A DNA stretch of 64,000 nt from Bacteroidales bacterium UBA3844 (GCA_002392915.1 DGHQ01000059.1:1-64000); one strand, 5' to 3'; shown: positions 32,708 to 41,894, counted from the first letter of the stretch. The notes: generated by a model not told the origin, from the letters alone. A program made the numbers and translations.

Positions 32708-35113
32708 TTAAAAATCTACTCTAAGTTTTAAATTCAACTGTCGGCCGGTCAGATAATTCGGCACCGGACATTGATGTCCATCTGCCGTCTTAATCCAACT
32801 GTAGCTGCTGACATTATTTATCGCAAACAGATTCAAGCAATCCAATGACAACCCAATACCACGCAGTTTACGGAATACTGGTTTTGTCATCACTTTGTCC
32901 CTACCCTGCTTCAAACTATATGTAGCTCCTATGTCAGCACGGGTATACGACCCCGATGTGTATAAGTCTCTCTCTTTATCTCCTGGTTTTCCATATCGGA
33001 ATCCTCCAGCAAAATTCAAGGTCAGATTCACCTCCAACTGATCTATGTTAGGGAATTTATCCTGAAAAAACAAAGACACATTATATGTACGGCTGTTTGG
33101 AGAATACATATAACCTTTCCCGTCGCCATAAATATTCTCTCTTGCACGAAGCCATCCCACACTTATCCACGAATCTGAACCTGGAACAAACTCTCCAAAT
33201 AGTTTCACATCCGCTCCAACAACATAGCCATTTCCATTATTTTCTCCCTCATAGAGAATCTCCACATTGTCGACCGTGTATGGAATTAACCGGTCTATGT
33301 ACTTTCCATAAATTTCGTATGTGAACTTAAACGGACGTCTCCACATTGAGAAATATTTATCAGCACCGACCACAAGTTGCCAAGACCTAGGAGACTGGAT
33401 TTTATCGTTGAGTCGGACCTCCACGTCGCCATCGGCATTCTTAAATGTGTCCCTCAACTCTTTGTAGAATGGAGACTGGAAATATCGGCCTATCGCCCAA
33501 CGGAATCCCCAATTTGAACATTTTTCAGGAAAATAAGCCACCGACGCACGTGGGCTAAACAGCAATTCGTCGTTGAACGACCAATAGTTGAAACGCACAC
33601 CGGCTGTGAAAATCACACGTCCTTTATCAGTTTCTCCCTGCAATGTGTTCTGCAAAAATGAGATAAATCTTGAAGATTCCATCTTAAGATCGGAATACTG
33701 ATTTGAGAAAACAGGGAAACAGTCATTACGCAACGGCTGTGAATAGCCTGATGAATCACGCATCTCCCACTCCGCTATCCGATCTTCAACTTTCTCTTTC
33801 TGCAAGGTCAAGCCCCACTTCACAACATTCTTACTAAGCTTGACTTCACCTAAATGAGATAGGCTTACTATATTTGTTTTCAAACAATTACGTGCATGTT
33901 CTAAATATGCTGCGACACCCTGTGAATAATCAACATTCATAACATCGTTTGGCACAATGTCACTCAAGAAATATTCACCATCTATATCATACGTCACATT
34001 TTCATCTGACCGGTATCCATTGCCAAGCAAAGAGAGTTTGATATTCTTACGTGGCTTGAAATCCAGAGATAAATTTCCAAAATAACTGCGATAATCATCA
34101 ACTTCGCCTCCATCATAGAAAACCTTAAATTTTTTTGTATCTGAAACAGAGCCGAATGTTGTCTCTCTTGTCTTTGGTGTGAAATTATATTTATTTCTTG
34201 CTATATTTCCGAGCAGTGAGATTTCCCACTTTGGTGAAATTTCCCATACCAAATATGTTTGGTAATCAATAAAGTCGGTGTCGTAATTACAGACAGAAGA
34301 ATCTGCATTTTCTTTATTGAGAAGAAATTCTGACGACTTATATCTGAATCCATGCAATTGGGAGAACTTACCCGTTTTGCTTCCGATCGACGCGGATGCT
34401 CCCAAAAAACTTCCCGACACACTACCTTCAAACTTACGCTCTGGTTTACGATAACGGATATCCAACACTGAACTCATCTTGTCGCCCACCTCCGCAGCAA
34501 AACCTCCTGAAGAAAACTCCACACTCTCCACCATGTCAAGGTTGACGAACGACAATCCTTCCTGCTGAGCACTACGGACAAGCTGTGGACGGAATATTTC
34601 TATTCCATTCACGTAGACACTGTTCTCATCGTAGCTTCCTCCACGCACAGAATATTGCTGAGACAGCTCATTTGTAGATACGACTCCAGCCTGACTTTTC
34701 ACCAGACCCTCCACGCCACCTGTGACAGTAGGCACATTACGCATGTTGCTCACGTCGATAAGCACCACATTGTCTGACTGTTTGCGTTGGGCTTCCACCG
34801 TCACATCAGAGAGCACAATGTCATCCTCCTGCAAACGGATTCGCAAATATCCCGACATTTTGGTGATTTTGAATCTCTCTTCCGTATAGCCGAGCATCGA
34901 AATCGACAGAATAGCGGTGTCGCTCTTCACATCCAAAGAGAAACGTCCATCTTCATCCGTCAAAGTGCCGACAGTAGTGCCAATCAAAGCCGCTGAGGCA
35001 TCGCTGATAGGAAGGTTGTCTTTATCCGTAACACGTCCACCGATAGTCCATGCCATCGACAGCTGGGCTATCAGCGTTGTTATAATCGCTATGTAATATT
35101 TAAAATTCAACAT
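32708..35113 (-). CDS. TonB-dependent receptor with carboxypeptidase-like N-domain
   Basis: 801 residues. A signal peptide (to 'LSMAW') is followed by a CarboxypepD_reg-like domain (about 22-100, 'IGGRVTDKDNLPISDASAAL'), a plug (about 100-225, 'QYSVRGGSYDENSVYVNGI') and a beta barrel. No SusD-type gene accompanies it. It lies 18 bases downstream of queH and 14 bases upstream of the sugar MFS carrier. The context suggests uptake of a sugar or sugar-containing compound; the queH neighbour leaves a nucleoside ligand possible. Ligand not determined. Confidence 0.88.
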   Translation of the reverse strand: MLNFKYYIAIITTLIAQLSMAWTIGGRVTDKDNLPISDASAALIGTTVGTLTDEDGRFSLDVKSDTAILSISMLGYTEERFKITKMSGYLRIRLQEDDIVLSDVTVEAQRKQSDNVVLIDVSNMRNVPTVTGGVEGLVKSQAGVVSTNELSQQYSVRGGSYDENSVYVNGIEIFRPQLVRSAQQEGLSFVNLDMVESVEFSSGGFAAEVGDKMSSVLDIRYRKPERKFEGSVSGSFLGASASIGSKTGKFSQLHGFRYKSSEFLLNKENADSSVCNYDTDFIDYQTYLVWEISPKWEISLLGNIARNKYNFTPKTRETTFGSVSDTKKFKVFYDGGEVDDYRSYFGNLSLDFKPRKNIKLSLLGNGYRSDENVTYDIDGEYFLSDIVPNDVMNVDYSQGVAAYLEHARNCLKTNIVSLSHLGEVKLSKNVVKWGLTLQKEKVEDRIAEWEMRDSSGYSQPLRNDCFPVFSNQYSDLKMESSRFISFLQNTLQGETDKGRVIFTAGVRFNYWSFNDELLFSPRASVAYFPEKCSNWGFRWAIGRYFQSPFYKELRDTFKNADGDVEVRLNDKIQSPRSWQLVVGADKYFSMWRRPFKFTYEIYGKYIDRLIPYTVDNVEILYEGENNGNGYVVGADVKLFGEFVPGSDSWISVGWLRARENIYGDGKGYMYSPNSRTYNVSLFFQDKFPNIDQLEVNLTLNFAGGFRYGKPGDKERDLYTSGSYTRADIGATYSLKQGRDKVMTKPVFRKLRGIGLSLDCLNLFAINNVSSYSWIKTADGHQCPVPNYLTGRQLNLKLRVDF

Positions 35114-35131
35114 TTGCTACAAATGTAGTAA

Positions 35132-35740
35132 TTATTTTCTTGCGAATGCGCATCCGCAATAACTTTGACGATAAAGAGCCAGTTCACTGCTGAGCTGCAG
35201 ACTGCGTTCATACCCCTTCTTCCTTTTGAAGTCGGTCGGAAGATACTCTATCCCCTCCTCTTTCGCTATTCCACGCCCCACCGCGCTTATCACATCTGTG
35301 TTTTTCTTCGGACCTATGGTAAGTGTCGTCGCAAAGAATTCACAACCATACTGTTTGGCGATTTGGGCTGTTTTTCTCAACCGTAGAGTGAAACATAAAG
35401 TGCATCTTTCTCCCTGTTCTTCATCTTTCTCATGTCCGCGCACAAACTGCAGATATTCGGAGTTGTCGTAATCAATGTCCACAAATTTCACATCGGCATA
35501 ATCAGGATTTTCCTTCACCATCCGGATCAATTCAGCCTTGCGTTTCTCATACTCCTGCTGCGGCATGATGTTTGGATTATAAAAAAGAAGCGTCAATCGA
35601 GTGAGCGGATGAATTCTCTCAATGCTCGCCGACGCACATGGTGCGCAACAGACATGAAGCATCACCATCGGCTTTTTCCCGTCGACTGCATACTTCGACA
35701 AAATCTTCATCATCGTATTGTCCGCATTTTCTCGATTCAT
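35132..35740 (-). CDS. queH: Epoxyqueuosine reductase QueH
   Basis: 202 residues. It makes the last step of queuosine synthesis in tRNA (epoxyqueuosine to queuosine) and is a non-homologous replacement for QueG. The conserved cysteine motifs are all visible: 'HVCCAPC' (about 29-35), 'ERCTLCF' (about 111-117) and 'SYCGCAF' near the C-terminus, which bind Fe-S/metal. The longest ATG start is 35740, but a -7 box ends only 5 bases upstream (35745-35752), so translation may begin at ATG 35713. First gene of the block with the TonB receptor. Confidence 0.93.
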   Translation of the reverse strand: MNRENADNTMMKILSKYAVDGKKPMVMLHVCCAPCASASIERIHPLTRLTLLFYNPNIMPQQEYEKRKAELIRMVKENPDYADVKFVDIDYDNSEYLQFVRGHEKDEEQGERCTLCFTLRLRKTAQIAKQYGCEFFATTLTIGPKKNTDVISAVGRGIAKEEGIEYLPTDFKRKKGYERSLQLSSELALYRQSYCGCAFARK

Positions 35741-35744
35741 ACCG

Positions 35745-35791
35745 CAAAATTAGCAATAATAAATATATGTATATAATTTTTTCTATCTTTG
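35745..35791. promoter_or_regulatory. Divergent -7 boxes for queH operon and expansin
   Basis: CAAAATTA at 35745-35752 (TAATTTTG on the minus strand) faces queH. TATCTTTG at 35784-35791 on the plus strand faces the expansin gene, with a leader of about 33 bases. Confidence 0.5.
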
Positions 35792-35830
35792 TTGTCAACA
35801 TAAATGCACTTACTTTTTTACATAATAACT

Positions 35831-36706
35831 ATGAAAAAAACACTACTTTTTATTCTATCGTTCATTTCAGCCTCAGCGTTTGCCCAGACTGCTTGCGACA
35901 CCACTTGGTTTACTGGTGAAGGAACACAGTATGGCGGAATAGCCGGAACAAATGGTGGAAATTGCGGAATATTTGTCGACGAGGGGGATTTCTACCACTG
36001 CGCCATGAACCACGAGCAATACGACGAGAGCATGACATGCGGTGCGTGCGTCCATGTGATCGGGCCAATCGGTGAGATTGATTTAAAGATTGTGGACAGA
36101 TGTCCGGAATGCAAACACGGGGATATCGACCTTAGCACAGACGCATTCATAAAGATCGCCAAACTTGAAGACGGCAGAGTGCCGATCAAATGGTGTTTCA
36201 TACCATGTCGTGAGAGCGGAGGAATAAGAGTGAAATATGAGCCTGGAATGAGTCAATTTTATTTCAAAATGGCAATCTACGACCATTTGTATGCCATAGA
36301 TATGCTTGAATATCAGAAGAAAGACGGCAGTTGGGTAGAGATTAAACGCACTGACTACAACTATTTTGTGGAAAATGCCGGAATAGACGAAGACAAAAGC
36401 AAAATCGGCCCGTACACATTCCGTATCACAGCAACGACAGGTGAATCACTCATTATAAAAGATGTGGAATACAAGGAAGGTGGAGAAGTGGAGACGGGAG
36501 TACAGTTTTCTCTTACAGAATGCGACGCCAACAGCACCGTCGCAAAAAACATTTCATCTGAAGAAGAATTGGAGCCTCCATTCCAAGTGTTCTCCATAGA
36601 TGGAAAGTATATAGGAGAATACGAAAGTATGGAAGCCATTCCGTCTTCTTCAAAAGCGATAATCATCAGAAGCAAGTCGACGGGAATTAAATATATACAA
36701 CAGTAG
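35831..36706 (+). CDS. Bacterial expansin-like protein
   Basis: 291 residues from ATG 35831, where MKKTLLFILSFISASAFAQ forms the signal peptide; an upstream in-frame ATG at 35804 adds only nine residues. The first domain (about 20-120) is a six-stranded double-psi barrel: 'TGEGTQYGG', several Cys, and 'VDRCPECKHGDIDLSTDAF' with the Asp that matches the essential residue of bacterial expansins. The second domain (about 130-225) resembles the CBM63 cellulose-binding domain ('SWVEIKRTDYNYF', 'GPYTFRITATTGE'). A C-terminal extension ends like a T9SS sorting domain. Expansins loosen cellulose networks without hydrolysis. Horizontal origin is plausible. Confidence 0.85.
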   Translation: MKKTLLFILSFISASAFAQTACDTTWFTGEGTQYGGIAGTNGGNCGIFVDEGDFYHCAMNHEQYDESMTCGACVHVIGPIGEIDLKIVDRCPECKHGDIDLSTDAFIKIAKLEDGRVPIKWCFIPCRESGGIRVKYEPGMSQFYFKMAIYDHLYAIDMLEYQKKDGSWVEIKRTDYNYFVENAGIDEDKSKIGPYTFRITATTGESLIIKDVEYKEGGEVETGVQFSLTECDANSTVAKNISSEEELEPPFQVFSIDGKYIGEYESMEAIPSSSKAIIIRSKSTGIKYIQQ

Positions 36707-36726
36707 AGGCAATCTTCGTGATTACA

Positions 36727-36756
36727 CAAAAAGGGGCGAGCTCACAGCATCGCCCC
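36727..36756 (-). terminator. Terminator for the small exported peptide gene
   Basis: Stem GGGGCGA/TCGCCCC with a 10-base loop has a T-run only on the minus strand, so it ends the 36786-36953 gene. It may also act weakly for the expansin gene. Confidence 0.75.
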
Positions 36757-36785
36757 AAATATTGTTAAAATAAAAAAGGTAGGTT

Positions 36786-36953
36786 TTATTCCTGATCGCT
36801 AAGCATTGCGACATTTTCTGCTGCCGACTCTACATTATCAGAAGTGATATTTTCTACATTCTGAACATCATCTGCATTTTCCAAATACTGACTGCTTATC
36901 AACAAAGCAATAAGTGCAACCAAGCAAAAAAGTAATTCAAAGATTTTTTTCAT
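36786..36953 (-). CDS. Small exported peptide (55 aa), NVEAL-like
   Basis: An intact 55-codon frame has ATG at 36953 and TAA at 36786. A signal peptide or membrane segment (MKKIFELLFCLVALIALLIS) is followed by an acidic tail with repeated 'NVE' words ('QNVENITSDNVESAAENVA'). Short Bacteroidales exported peptides of the NVEAL group look similar, but the match is loose. It has a -7 box (CAAAAATA, 36995-37002) and a dedicated terminator, which supports it as a real transcription unit. Confidence 0.6.
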   Translation of the reverse strand: MKKIFELLFCLVALIALLISSQYLENADDVQNVENITSDNVESAAENVAMLSDQE

Positions 36954-37073
36954 AGTTATTAGCTATTAGTATATGTTTATCATTATCACCCACGCAAAAA
37001 TACAATAATCATTAATTCAACGGTTTAAGATTTTGTTAAATAACCTTAACGGGTTTGTTAAAAAAAATTAACA

Positions 37074-37106
37074 AAAAAAGGAGACGCTGCAAAATGCAAC
37101 GTCTCC
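37074..37106 (-). terminator. Terminator of the 171-aa lipoprotein gene
   Basis: The minus strand has stem GGAGACGTTGC/GCAGCGTCTCC (one wobble) followed by seven Ts. Confidence 0.9.
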
Positions 37107-37135
37107 GCAAAAATCTTACTATCTTTAAGTATGAA

Positions 37136-37651
37136 TTACTGCTTAACGAAAGTAGTCTCTCCAGCACCAGTCTTAATTGTAACATTGTTAGCAAGAGTTG
37201 CACTTGCCAAAACTGAATTTGCCTGACAAATAAACAAAACATTTGCAGGATTTTTTTCGGCGTCAGACATTGAAACTGCAGAAACACTACCGTCTGTTGC
37301 AACAATAGCATACGACTTATCTGCATTTGCACTACCAATAGTAATCTTAGAACCAGAAACTGTTACAGTGACTGTTGTTCCAGAAACAGCATCAATAGAC
37401 AATGACGCACCTGAAATTCCAAGCTTAGAGTTTGAAATAGAATAAGAGTCTCCAGCTACAGCAGTGATAGAAGTCTTAGCCTCACCTGCAGGCGTATTTT
37501 CATTCTGGTTGTTGTTCTGGTTGTCGTTGTTGTTAGGAGTATTCTGCTCCTGCTTTGGCTCTTCTTCCTCATCATCCTCTCCACAAGAAGCGAAGAATAG
37601 AGAAGAAGCGATTACTGACATGGCTACCGCCAAATTAAAAATCTTTTTCAT
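37136..37651 (-). CDS. Lipoprotein of unknown function
   Basis: 171 residues. A lipoprotein signal with lipobox FASC (Cys about 23) is followed by an acidic, Asn/Gln-rich tether (about 24-56). The tether probably acts as a surface-export signal in Bacteroidetes. A compact Ser/Thr/Val-rich beta domain (about 58-171) follows. No enzyme motif is visible. It is monocistronic: -7 box CAAACCTA (37678-37685) with a leader of about 20 bases, and its own terminator. Confidence 0.8.
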   Translation of the reverse strand: MKKIFNLAVAMSVIASSLFFASCGEDDEEEEPKQEQNTPNNNDNQNNNQNENTPAGEAKTSITAVAGDSYSISNSKLGISGASLSIDAVSGTTVTVTVSGSKITIGSANADKSYAIVATDGSVSAVSMSDAEKNPANVLFICQANSVLASATLANNVTIKTGAGETTFVKQ

Positions 37652-38027
37652 TTTACTAGTTTTTTAGTTCAACGTTGCAAACCTACTAAATTAATTATCG
37701 ATTCCACAAGAAAAAGTCTTAATTTTTCTTAACGTGGATAAAATTCAAACGAATAGAAAAAGAAAACTATATCAAATGGTCTTTGTATTAATGAGGTTGT
37801 CTCACATTTAAGATTTTAAGATGATAAATATAGCGACATTCATATCTCCTTCATCTCTACGAACTACTAATAACTCGCTACCTAAAAGAGAAAAAAGAAT
37901 ATTTGGAACAAACAATTAAATAGAATAATTCATATCTTCGCAATGCGAAAACATATTTATGACAGACAACAGATAAATCAATCATCTGTGAGTCCATCAT
38001 TTTAATAAACTTTAATTTGCTATCACA
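37652..38027. other. Intergenic region
   Basis: Apart from the lipoprotein -7 box at 37678-37685, I see no gene, hairpin or repeat here. Confidence 0.5.
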
Positions 38028-38846
38028 ATGCTTAAAAGAAAGATTTTTGCACTAATGAGTCTCGTTGCAACCATAGTGCCCAGCGTCAACGCACAAAATG
38101 ACGAAGGGGAAAAAGAAGACATGCGAATTGTAGTCAACAACACTGATTTTTCTGTCAACACAGATCTCACATATTATTTTGACGGACAAACACCTACCCC
38201 AATTGAGCACAATGAAAATTATGATTCCTATTATGTGACTCCAGTTGCAGGAAAGACAATGTCTTATCCGCTAGAATTTCAGTTTGACGCAAGAAACTAC
38301 AGTGGCAAGGCTTTTTTATTCAAAGAGCATTGCTATATTATGAAAATTGACTCTAATTATATAGAGCCACCATATTTCATCACAAGATACAGTTTTCCTG
38401 GAAATTTGTTCATCGATTGTGTAGCAATAGAAGACGCGACAGGTGACACAATTACAAACAATAAATTTACGGATAATTTAGGAACACTTAGAGTATCTGT
38501 AAAATTAGACAAAAAATATTTCGGCAAACTTATTCGTCTTGACATTACCACTTATGGTATGTTTCCAGAAAGTTCAAACGGATTAAAGCAATTCACTATC
38601 CGACCTACATTCAACGAGTTCTCAAACTATTTCAAACTGGCATACGAAATTCCAGACACCGAATACAATATTTATACAGGTGTCTACAATCAGGCTGCCC
38701 AACCAGAAGATGATGAATTCGTCACAGTTTATGATGCGACGGGACATGTCATCCGTTCCAACGTAGAAAAAGCATCAAGTCTGGATGGCTTGAAAAGCGG
38801 AATCTATATTGTAAATGGCAAAAAAATAATGGTAAACAACAAATAA
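38028..38846 (+). CDS. Secreted protein with T9SS-like C-terminus
   Basis: 272 residues. A signal peptide (MLKRKIFALMSLVATIVPSVNA) is followed by about 180 residues of beta-rich sequence without a recognised family. The C-terminal segment (about 225-272) has 'DEFVTVYDATGHVIRS' and 'LKSGIYIVNGKKIMVNN', which match T9SS type A sorting signals. It is a single gene with a terminator 30 bases downstream. It is likely a surface or released protein; function unknown. Confidence 0.75.
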   Translation: MLKRKIFALMSLVATIVPSVNAQNDEGEKEDMRIVVNNTDFSVNTDLTYYFDGQTPTPIEHNENYDSYYVTPVAGKTMSYPLEFQFDARNYSGKAFLFKEHCYIMKIDSNYIEPPYFITRYSFPGNLFIDCVAIEDATGDTITNNKFTDNLGTLRVSVKLDKKYFGKLIRLDITTYGMFPESSNGLKQFTIRPTFNEFSNYFKLAYEIPDTEYNIYTGVYNQAAQPEDDEFVTVYDATGHVIRSNVEKASSLDGLKSGIYIVNGKKIMVNNK

Positions 38847-38876
38847 AAGCCATCTAATAACTAATATCATACATTC

Positions 38877-38906
38877 AGTCCCTGTCTTTCGGCAGGGACT
38901 TTTTTG
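38877..38906 (+). terminator. Terminator of the 272-aa secreted protein gene
   Basis: Perfect stem AGTCCCTG/CAGGGACT with an 8-base loop and a T-run. Confidence 0.9.
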
Positions 38907-39280
38907 TTGAGTATCCAAGAAGCTCCACACAAATAAAGTAAATTCTTCACAACTAGTCATATTTAACAAAATATCACTTTAAAAACACGGTGAATTGGGA
39001 GTTTTCTGAAGATTCTGCTTGAATTTTACGGTATTTTTAACCGATTTTTCCTACTAAAATCATGCGAAATAATCCATTTCTAAAAAAAAGGCATTTTTTG
39101 CCGATTTTTTATCTGATGGATCGTGTCAACTTGTCTTATATTCGCAGTGTAAACAAAAAAGCAAATATCTCTAATAACAAATAACGTAAACTAAACTATA
39201 AAACAAAATAGCATAAACACATACTTTTTTCAACGATTTGAACACATACAATAATTATATACTCTAATACTCTAATAACG
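38907..39280. other. AT-rich intergenic region ahead of a structured RNA
   Basis: No gene. A GGCA-TTTTT-TGCC hairpin with a T-run (about 39089-39110) and a weak -7-like TATATTCG (about 39137) are the only features. It may hold the promoter of the RNA at 39281. Confidence 0.4.
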
Positions 39281-39507
39281 TAGACTTGAAAAAATTCTAT
39301 CTTTTCTATCAACGTTAGCTTCGAAAGAAGCAAGTCCTAATTTCCTTTTACTTTCACATTGTTCGGATGGACAATGTGAAAGGTAGGAAAGGAAAAAGGG
39401 AAATTAAATTGAAAGTCTAGTTGTAAGGTAATATATGATAACTCAGGTTGATAGTGGTCGAGATGACTATTTCAACACAAAAAAAAGACGCGAATGCGTC
39501 TTTTTTT
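39281..39507 (+). ncRNA. Candidate structured non-coding RNA, about 225 nt
   Basis: There is no reading frame, but folding is strong. TAGACTT (39281) pairs with AAGTCTA (ending 39419) as a closing stem. GCTTC-GAAA-GAAGC (39318-39331) is a GNRA-capped hairpin. 39341-39395 forms a long hairpin with a perfect CACATTG/CAATGTG tip and TTTCCT/AGGAAA base. The segment ends in a terminator (39487-39507). A long, mostly double-stranded rod with bulges resembles 6S-type RNAs, and Bacteroidales-specific candidates of that kind have been described; the assignment needs a covariance search. Confidence 0.55.
39487..39507 (+). terminator. Terminator of the structured RNA
   Basis: Stem GACGC/GCGTC with a short AAT-type loop, preceded by an A-run and followed by seven Ts. 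Confidence 0.85.
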
Positions 39508-39821
39508 ATGCCTATAAGAGACTGTCAAAACTTAATTAACGTGAGTTCTATGAATTTGTAATCTGTGAATCATTTTCCACTTTCTGATTAATATTTAAAC
39601 TCCTTTTCTCATAAAAAGACGAAGTCTTTCTCTGTAAACTTTTTCTCTCCGTGGTTTTATTAAATTTTATGTGCTCGCACGTGGGAAGGGGTTAGGGCCA
39701 ATATCAATCAAACATGGGCCCTTAACAATCCTCAGTTATGACACTCCAACTATCTTTTTTAATTTCATCGAATTCACGTTATTTAAGGCCAAAACAAAGA
39801 TGATTACAGACAAAACAAGCA
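39508..39821. other. Intergenic region without recognisable gene
   Basis: A 66-codon plus-strand frame (39671-39871) has no family features and runs through the endoglucanase terminator, so it is not called. Confidence 0.5.
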
Positions 39822-39850
39822 AAAAAAGAGAGACGCGGTCGCGTCCCTCT
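39822..39850 (-). terminator. Terminator of GH5 endoglucanase (second)
   Basis: A 24-base palindromic stem AGAGAGACGCGG/TCGCGTCCCTCT has a T-run on the minus strand. Confidence 0.85.
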
Positions 39851-39880
39851 TCCTTCAAAATCTGCGTCTAGTTAGTATAA

Positions 39881-41782
39881 TTATCTTACAATAACTCTGT
39901 AAGCTTTATTTCCTACTTTTACTATATAAGCTTCATCATGCAGTTTTACAGGTGTCTCAAAATCAGTTGCAACTGTTTTAAACACCATTGTGCCCAACAT
40001 TGAATACACCTCAACTGTTTCACCTTCTGCGCCCAAAACGGCTATTCCTCCGTCGATCGACACTATATTAGCGGCAATTGCGTCTACTTCTTCTACTGAA
40101 GTGTTTCCTCCATCAAGTTTCAGCATCAACGATATTGAGTTTGCTGTGATAGAAAGAATTGCCTTTCCGTTATCCGACAAATACTCTCCATCGTTTCCAC
40201 TCCAGATGTTTGGCAACGCATTCTTAAACTGAGCTGCTGACAAATCCTTTTTCACAATCGGATTTGTAAACTCATATCCATTGATTGTGATCTTATTGAC
40301 ATTGACTGAATACAATGAATCATTAGTGTATACCAAATATCCTAAGTTAGTGAAACCATCCTTCTTTGAAGCTGGCGACAAATCAACATCTACATTTTTT
40401 GCAGTGTTTGAGATCTCTTTAGAAACCTCATCCCAACATGAATATTGGCATTTGAAGACAGGATTCTCCTTCGCTCCGTCGACCGTCAAATTGACGATAT
40501 AACTTGTGATCAACTCAAGTTTTGTCTTTGCTGCTGTTGTGTCGATCTCAATCTCCTGATCAAAAGCATCATTGATTGCCTGTACAATATAAGTACGACC
40601 TACAGTGTTTGTCGCTCTGTTGATTGTGGCAAATCCCTTAGCTGTGCTTAGATGACCATTATCCCAAAGCACTGGCACTGCACCTACACGACGTGCATTC
40701 TCACAAAGTGTCTTAGTCCAATAAGCAGTGTATTGGGAATTTTCTGCATCGTAACTAGTTTTATCGACAGTTCCATACTCACCTACTACAACAGGATAGC
40801 CCTGTGATGTGAACCATGTCTTTAGCTTATCAAACTGACCAATCATTGTGCTCTCACTGTTTGCACCCTGACCGTATGTCGTACACTTGCTTGAATTCTC
40901 TTTCCATGCTTCGTCTCCCCAACGAGTGACTCCTGCATCAGTGTCATCACCACAAAGATCCCAAGGAGCATAGTAGTGGACAGAAATCATAAGACGTTTG
41001 CCTGAGGTTGATCTGTCTACGTATTTGTCTTCAGGGATTTTAAAACCTTTGGCCTCAGAAGTCAAATCAATATCAGTATTCCAACCAGGAATCAACAACC
41101 AGCGTTTTGCATTATTCAAGCTGATCGGACGCACCGTCTCAACAAAAATCTGATTATAATCGTTGATATTCTGATAGTAGTTAGCATTCGGATATGGCAC
41201 ACCTGGATTTTGCCACTCATAAGTGCCATCAAACACCTCGTTCATCGACTCAAAAATCAGATGCTCATCATAATCTTTGAACGTTGATGCAATCTGCTGC
41301 CAAACAGCTTTATATTTAGCCTTTATTTCTGTCTGATTTTGGGCATCACACAAAAGCCAGCCTCCAGTCACACCATGGTATCCGTCGCCATGGATATTGG
41401 TGATCACATACAGATCCTCAGCCAATGCCATGTCCACTACCTCCTTGACTCTGGCTAACCAATCAGCATCAATCTTGTAGTCTGGAGCTGAACCAATCTT
41501 ACTCAAATAAGAAACAGGGATACGAATTGTGTTAAATCCACTGTCTTTTATCAGTTTCATCAAAGCAGAAGAAGCTTTGGGATTTCCCCATACTGTCTCA
41601 TTGGGAGTTCCATTGGAATTGGCCTCCAATGTGTTGCCCAAATTCCAACCAGCACCCATGGCCTCAACCATCTCATATTGGCTAAGGTTGTCAAACTGAT
41701 TATCGGCAAATGCCGATGCGACATTTGAGAGCATAGCAGCACCCAATCCGAAAATTAATACTTTTTGTAGTCGTTTATCCAT
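39881..41782 (-). CDS. GH5 subfamily 4-type endoglucanase
   Basis: 633 residues from ATG 41782; a TTG at 41791 extends the frame by three codons. A signal peptide (MDKRLQKVLIFGLGAAMLSN) is followed by the catalytic domain (about 30-375), with 'MGAGWNLGNTLEA' at its start, acid/base Glu182 in 'ESMNEVFDG' and nucleophile Glu335 in 'VVGEYGTVD'. Next is a beta-sandwich (about 390-555), possibly a carbohydrate-binding domain. The C-terminal 70 residues are a Bacteroidales C-terminal sorting-type domain ('AVLGAEGETVEVYSMLGTMV'). It acts on cellulose, beta-glucan or xyloglucan outside the cell. A -7 box at 41811-41818 gives a 23-base leader. Confidence 0.92.
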   Translation of the reverse strand: MDKRLQKVLIFGLGAAMLSNVASAFADNQFDNLSQYEMVEAMGAGWNLGNTLEANSNGTPNETVWGNPKASSALMKLIKDSGFNTIRIPVSYLSKIGSAPDYKIDADWLARVKEVVDMALAEDLYVITNIHGDGYHGVTGGWLLCDAQNQTEIKAKYKAVWQQIASTFKDYDEHLIFESMNEVFDGTYEWQNPGVPYPNANYYQNINDYNQIFVETVRPISLNNAKRWLLIPGWNTDIDLTSEAKGFKIPEDKYVDRSTSGKRLMISVHYYAPWDLCGDDTDAGVTRWGDEAWKENSSKCTTYGQGANSESTMIGQFDKLKTWFTSQGYPVVVGEYGTVDKTSYDAENSQYTAYWTKTLCENARRVGAVPVLWDNGHLSTAKGFATINRATNTVGRTYIVQAINDAFDQEIEIDTTAAKTKLELITSYIVNLTVDGAKENPVFKCQYSCWDEVSKEISNTAKNVDVDLSPASKKDGFTNLGYLVYTNDSLYSVNVNKITINGYEFTNPIVKKDLSAAQFKNALPNIWSGNDGEYLSDNGKAILSITANSISLMLKLDGGNTSVEEVDAIAANIVSIDGGIAVLGAEGETVEVYSMLGTMVFKTVATDFETPVKLHDEAYIVKVGNKAYRVIVR

Positions 41783-41810
41783 ATACAACAATATATACTT
41801 AGTTATGATA

Positions 41811-41818
41811 CAAAGTTA
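41811..41818 (-). promoter_or_regulatory. -7 box for GH5 endoglucanase
   Basis: TAACTTTG on the minus strand, 28 bases upstream of the ATG at 41782. Confidence 0.5.
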
Positions 41819-41894
41819 TGAAAAAAAGCAAAATAGCACAAAAATATATAAGCGACGTAATTGCATTGATACTTTATTCCACCATAAAAGAGAC

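Noticed and set aside
39671..39871. 66-codon frame between the structured RNA and the endoglucanase
   Set aside because: No homology features, crosses the terminator of the endoglucanase gene, no promoter box.
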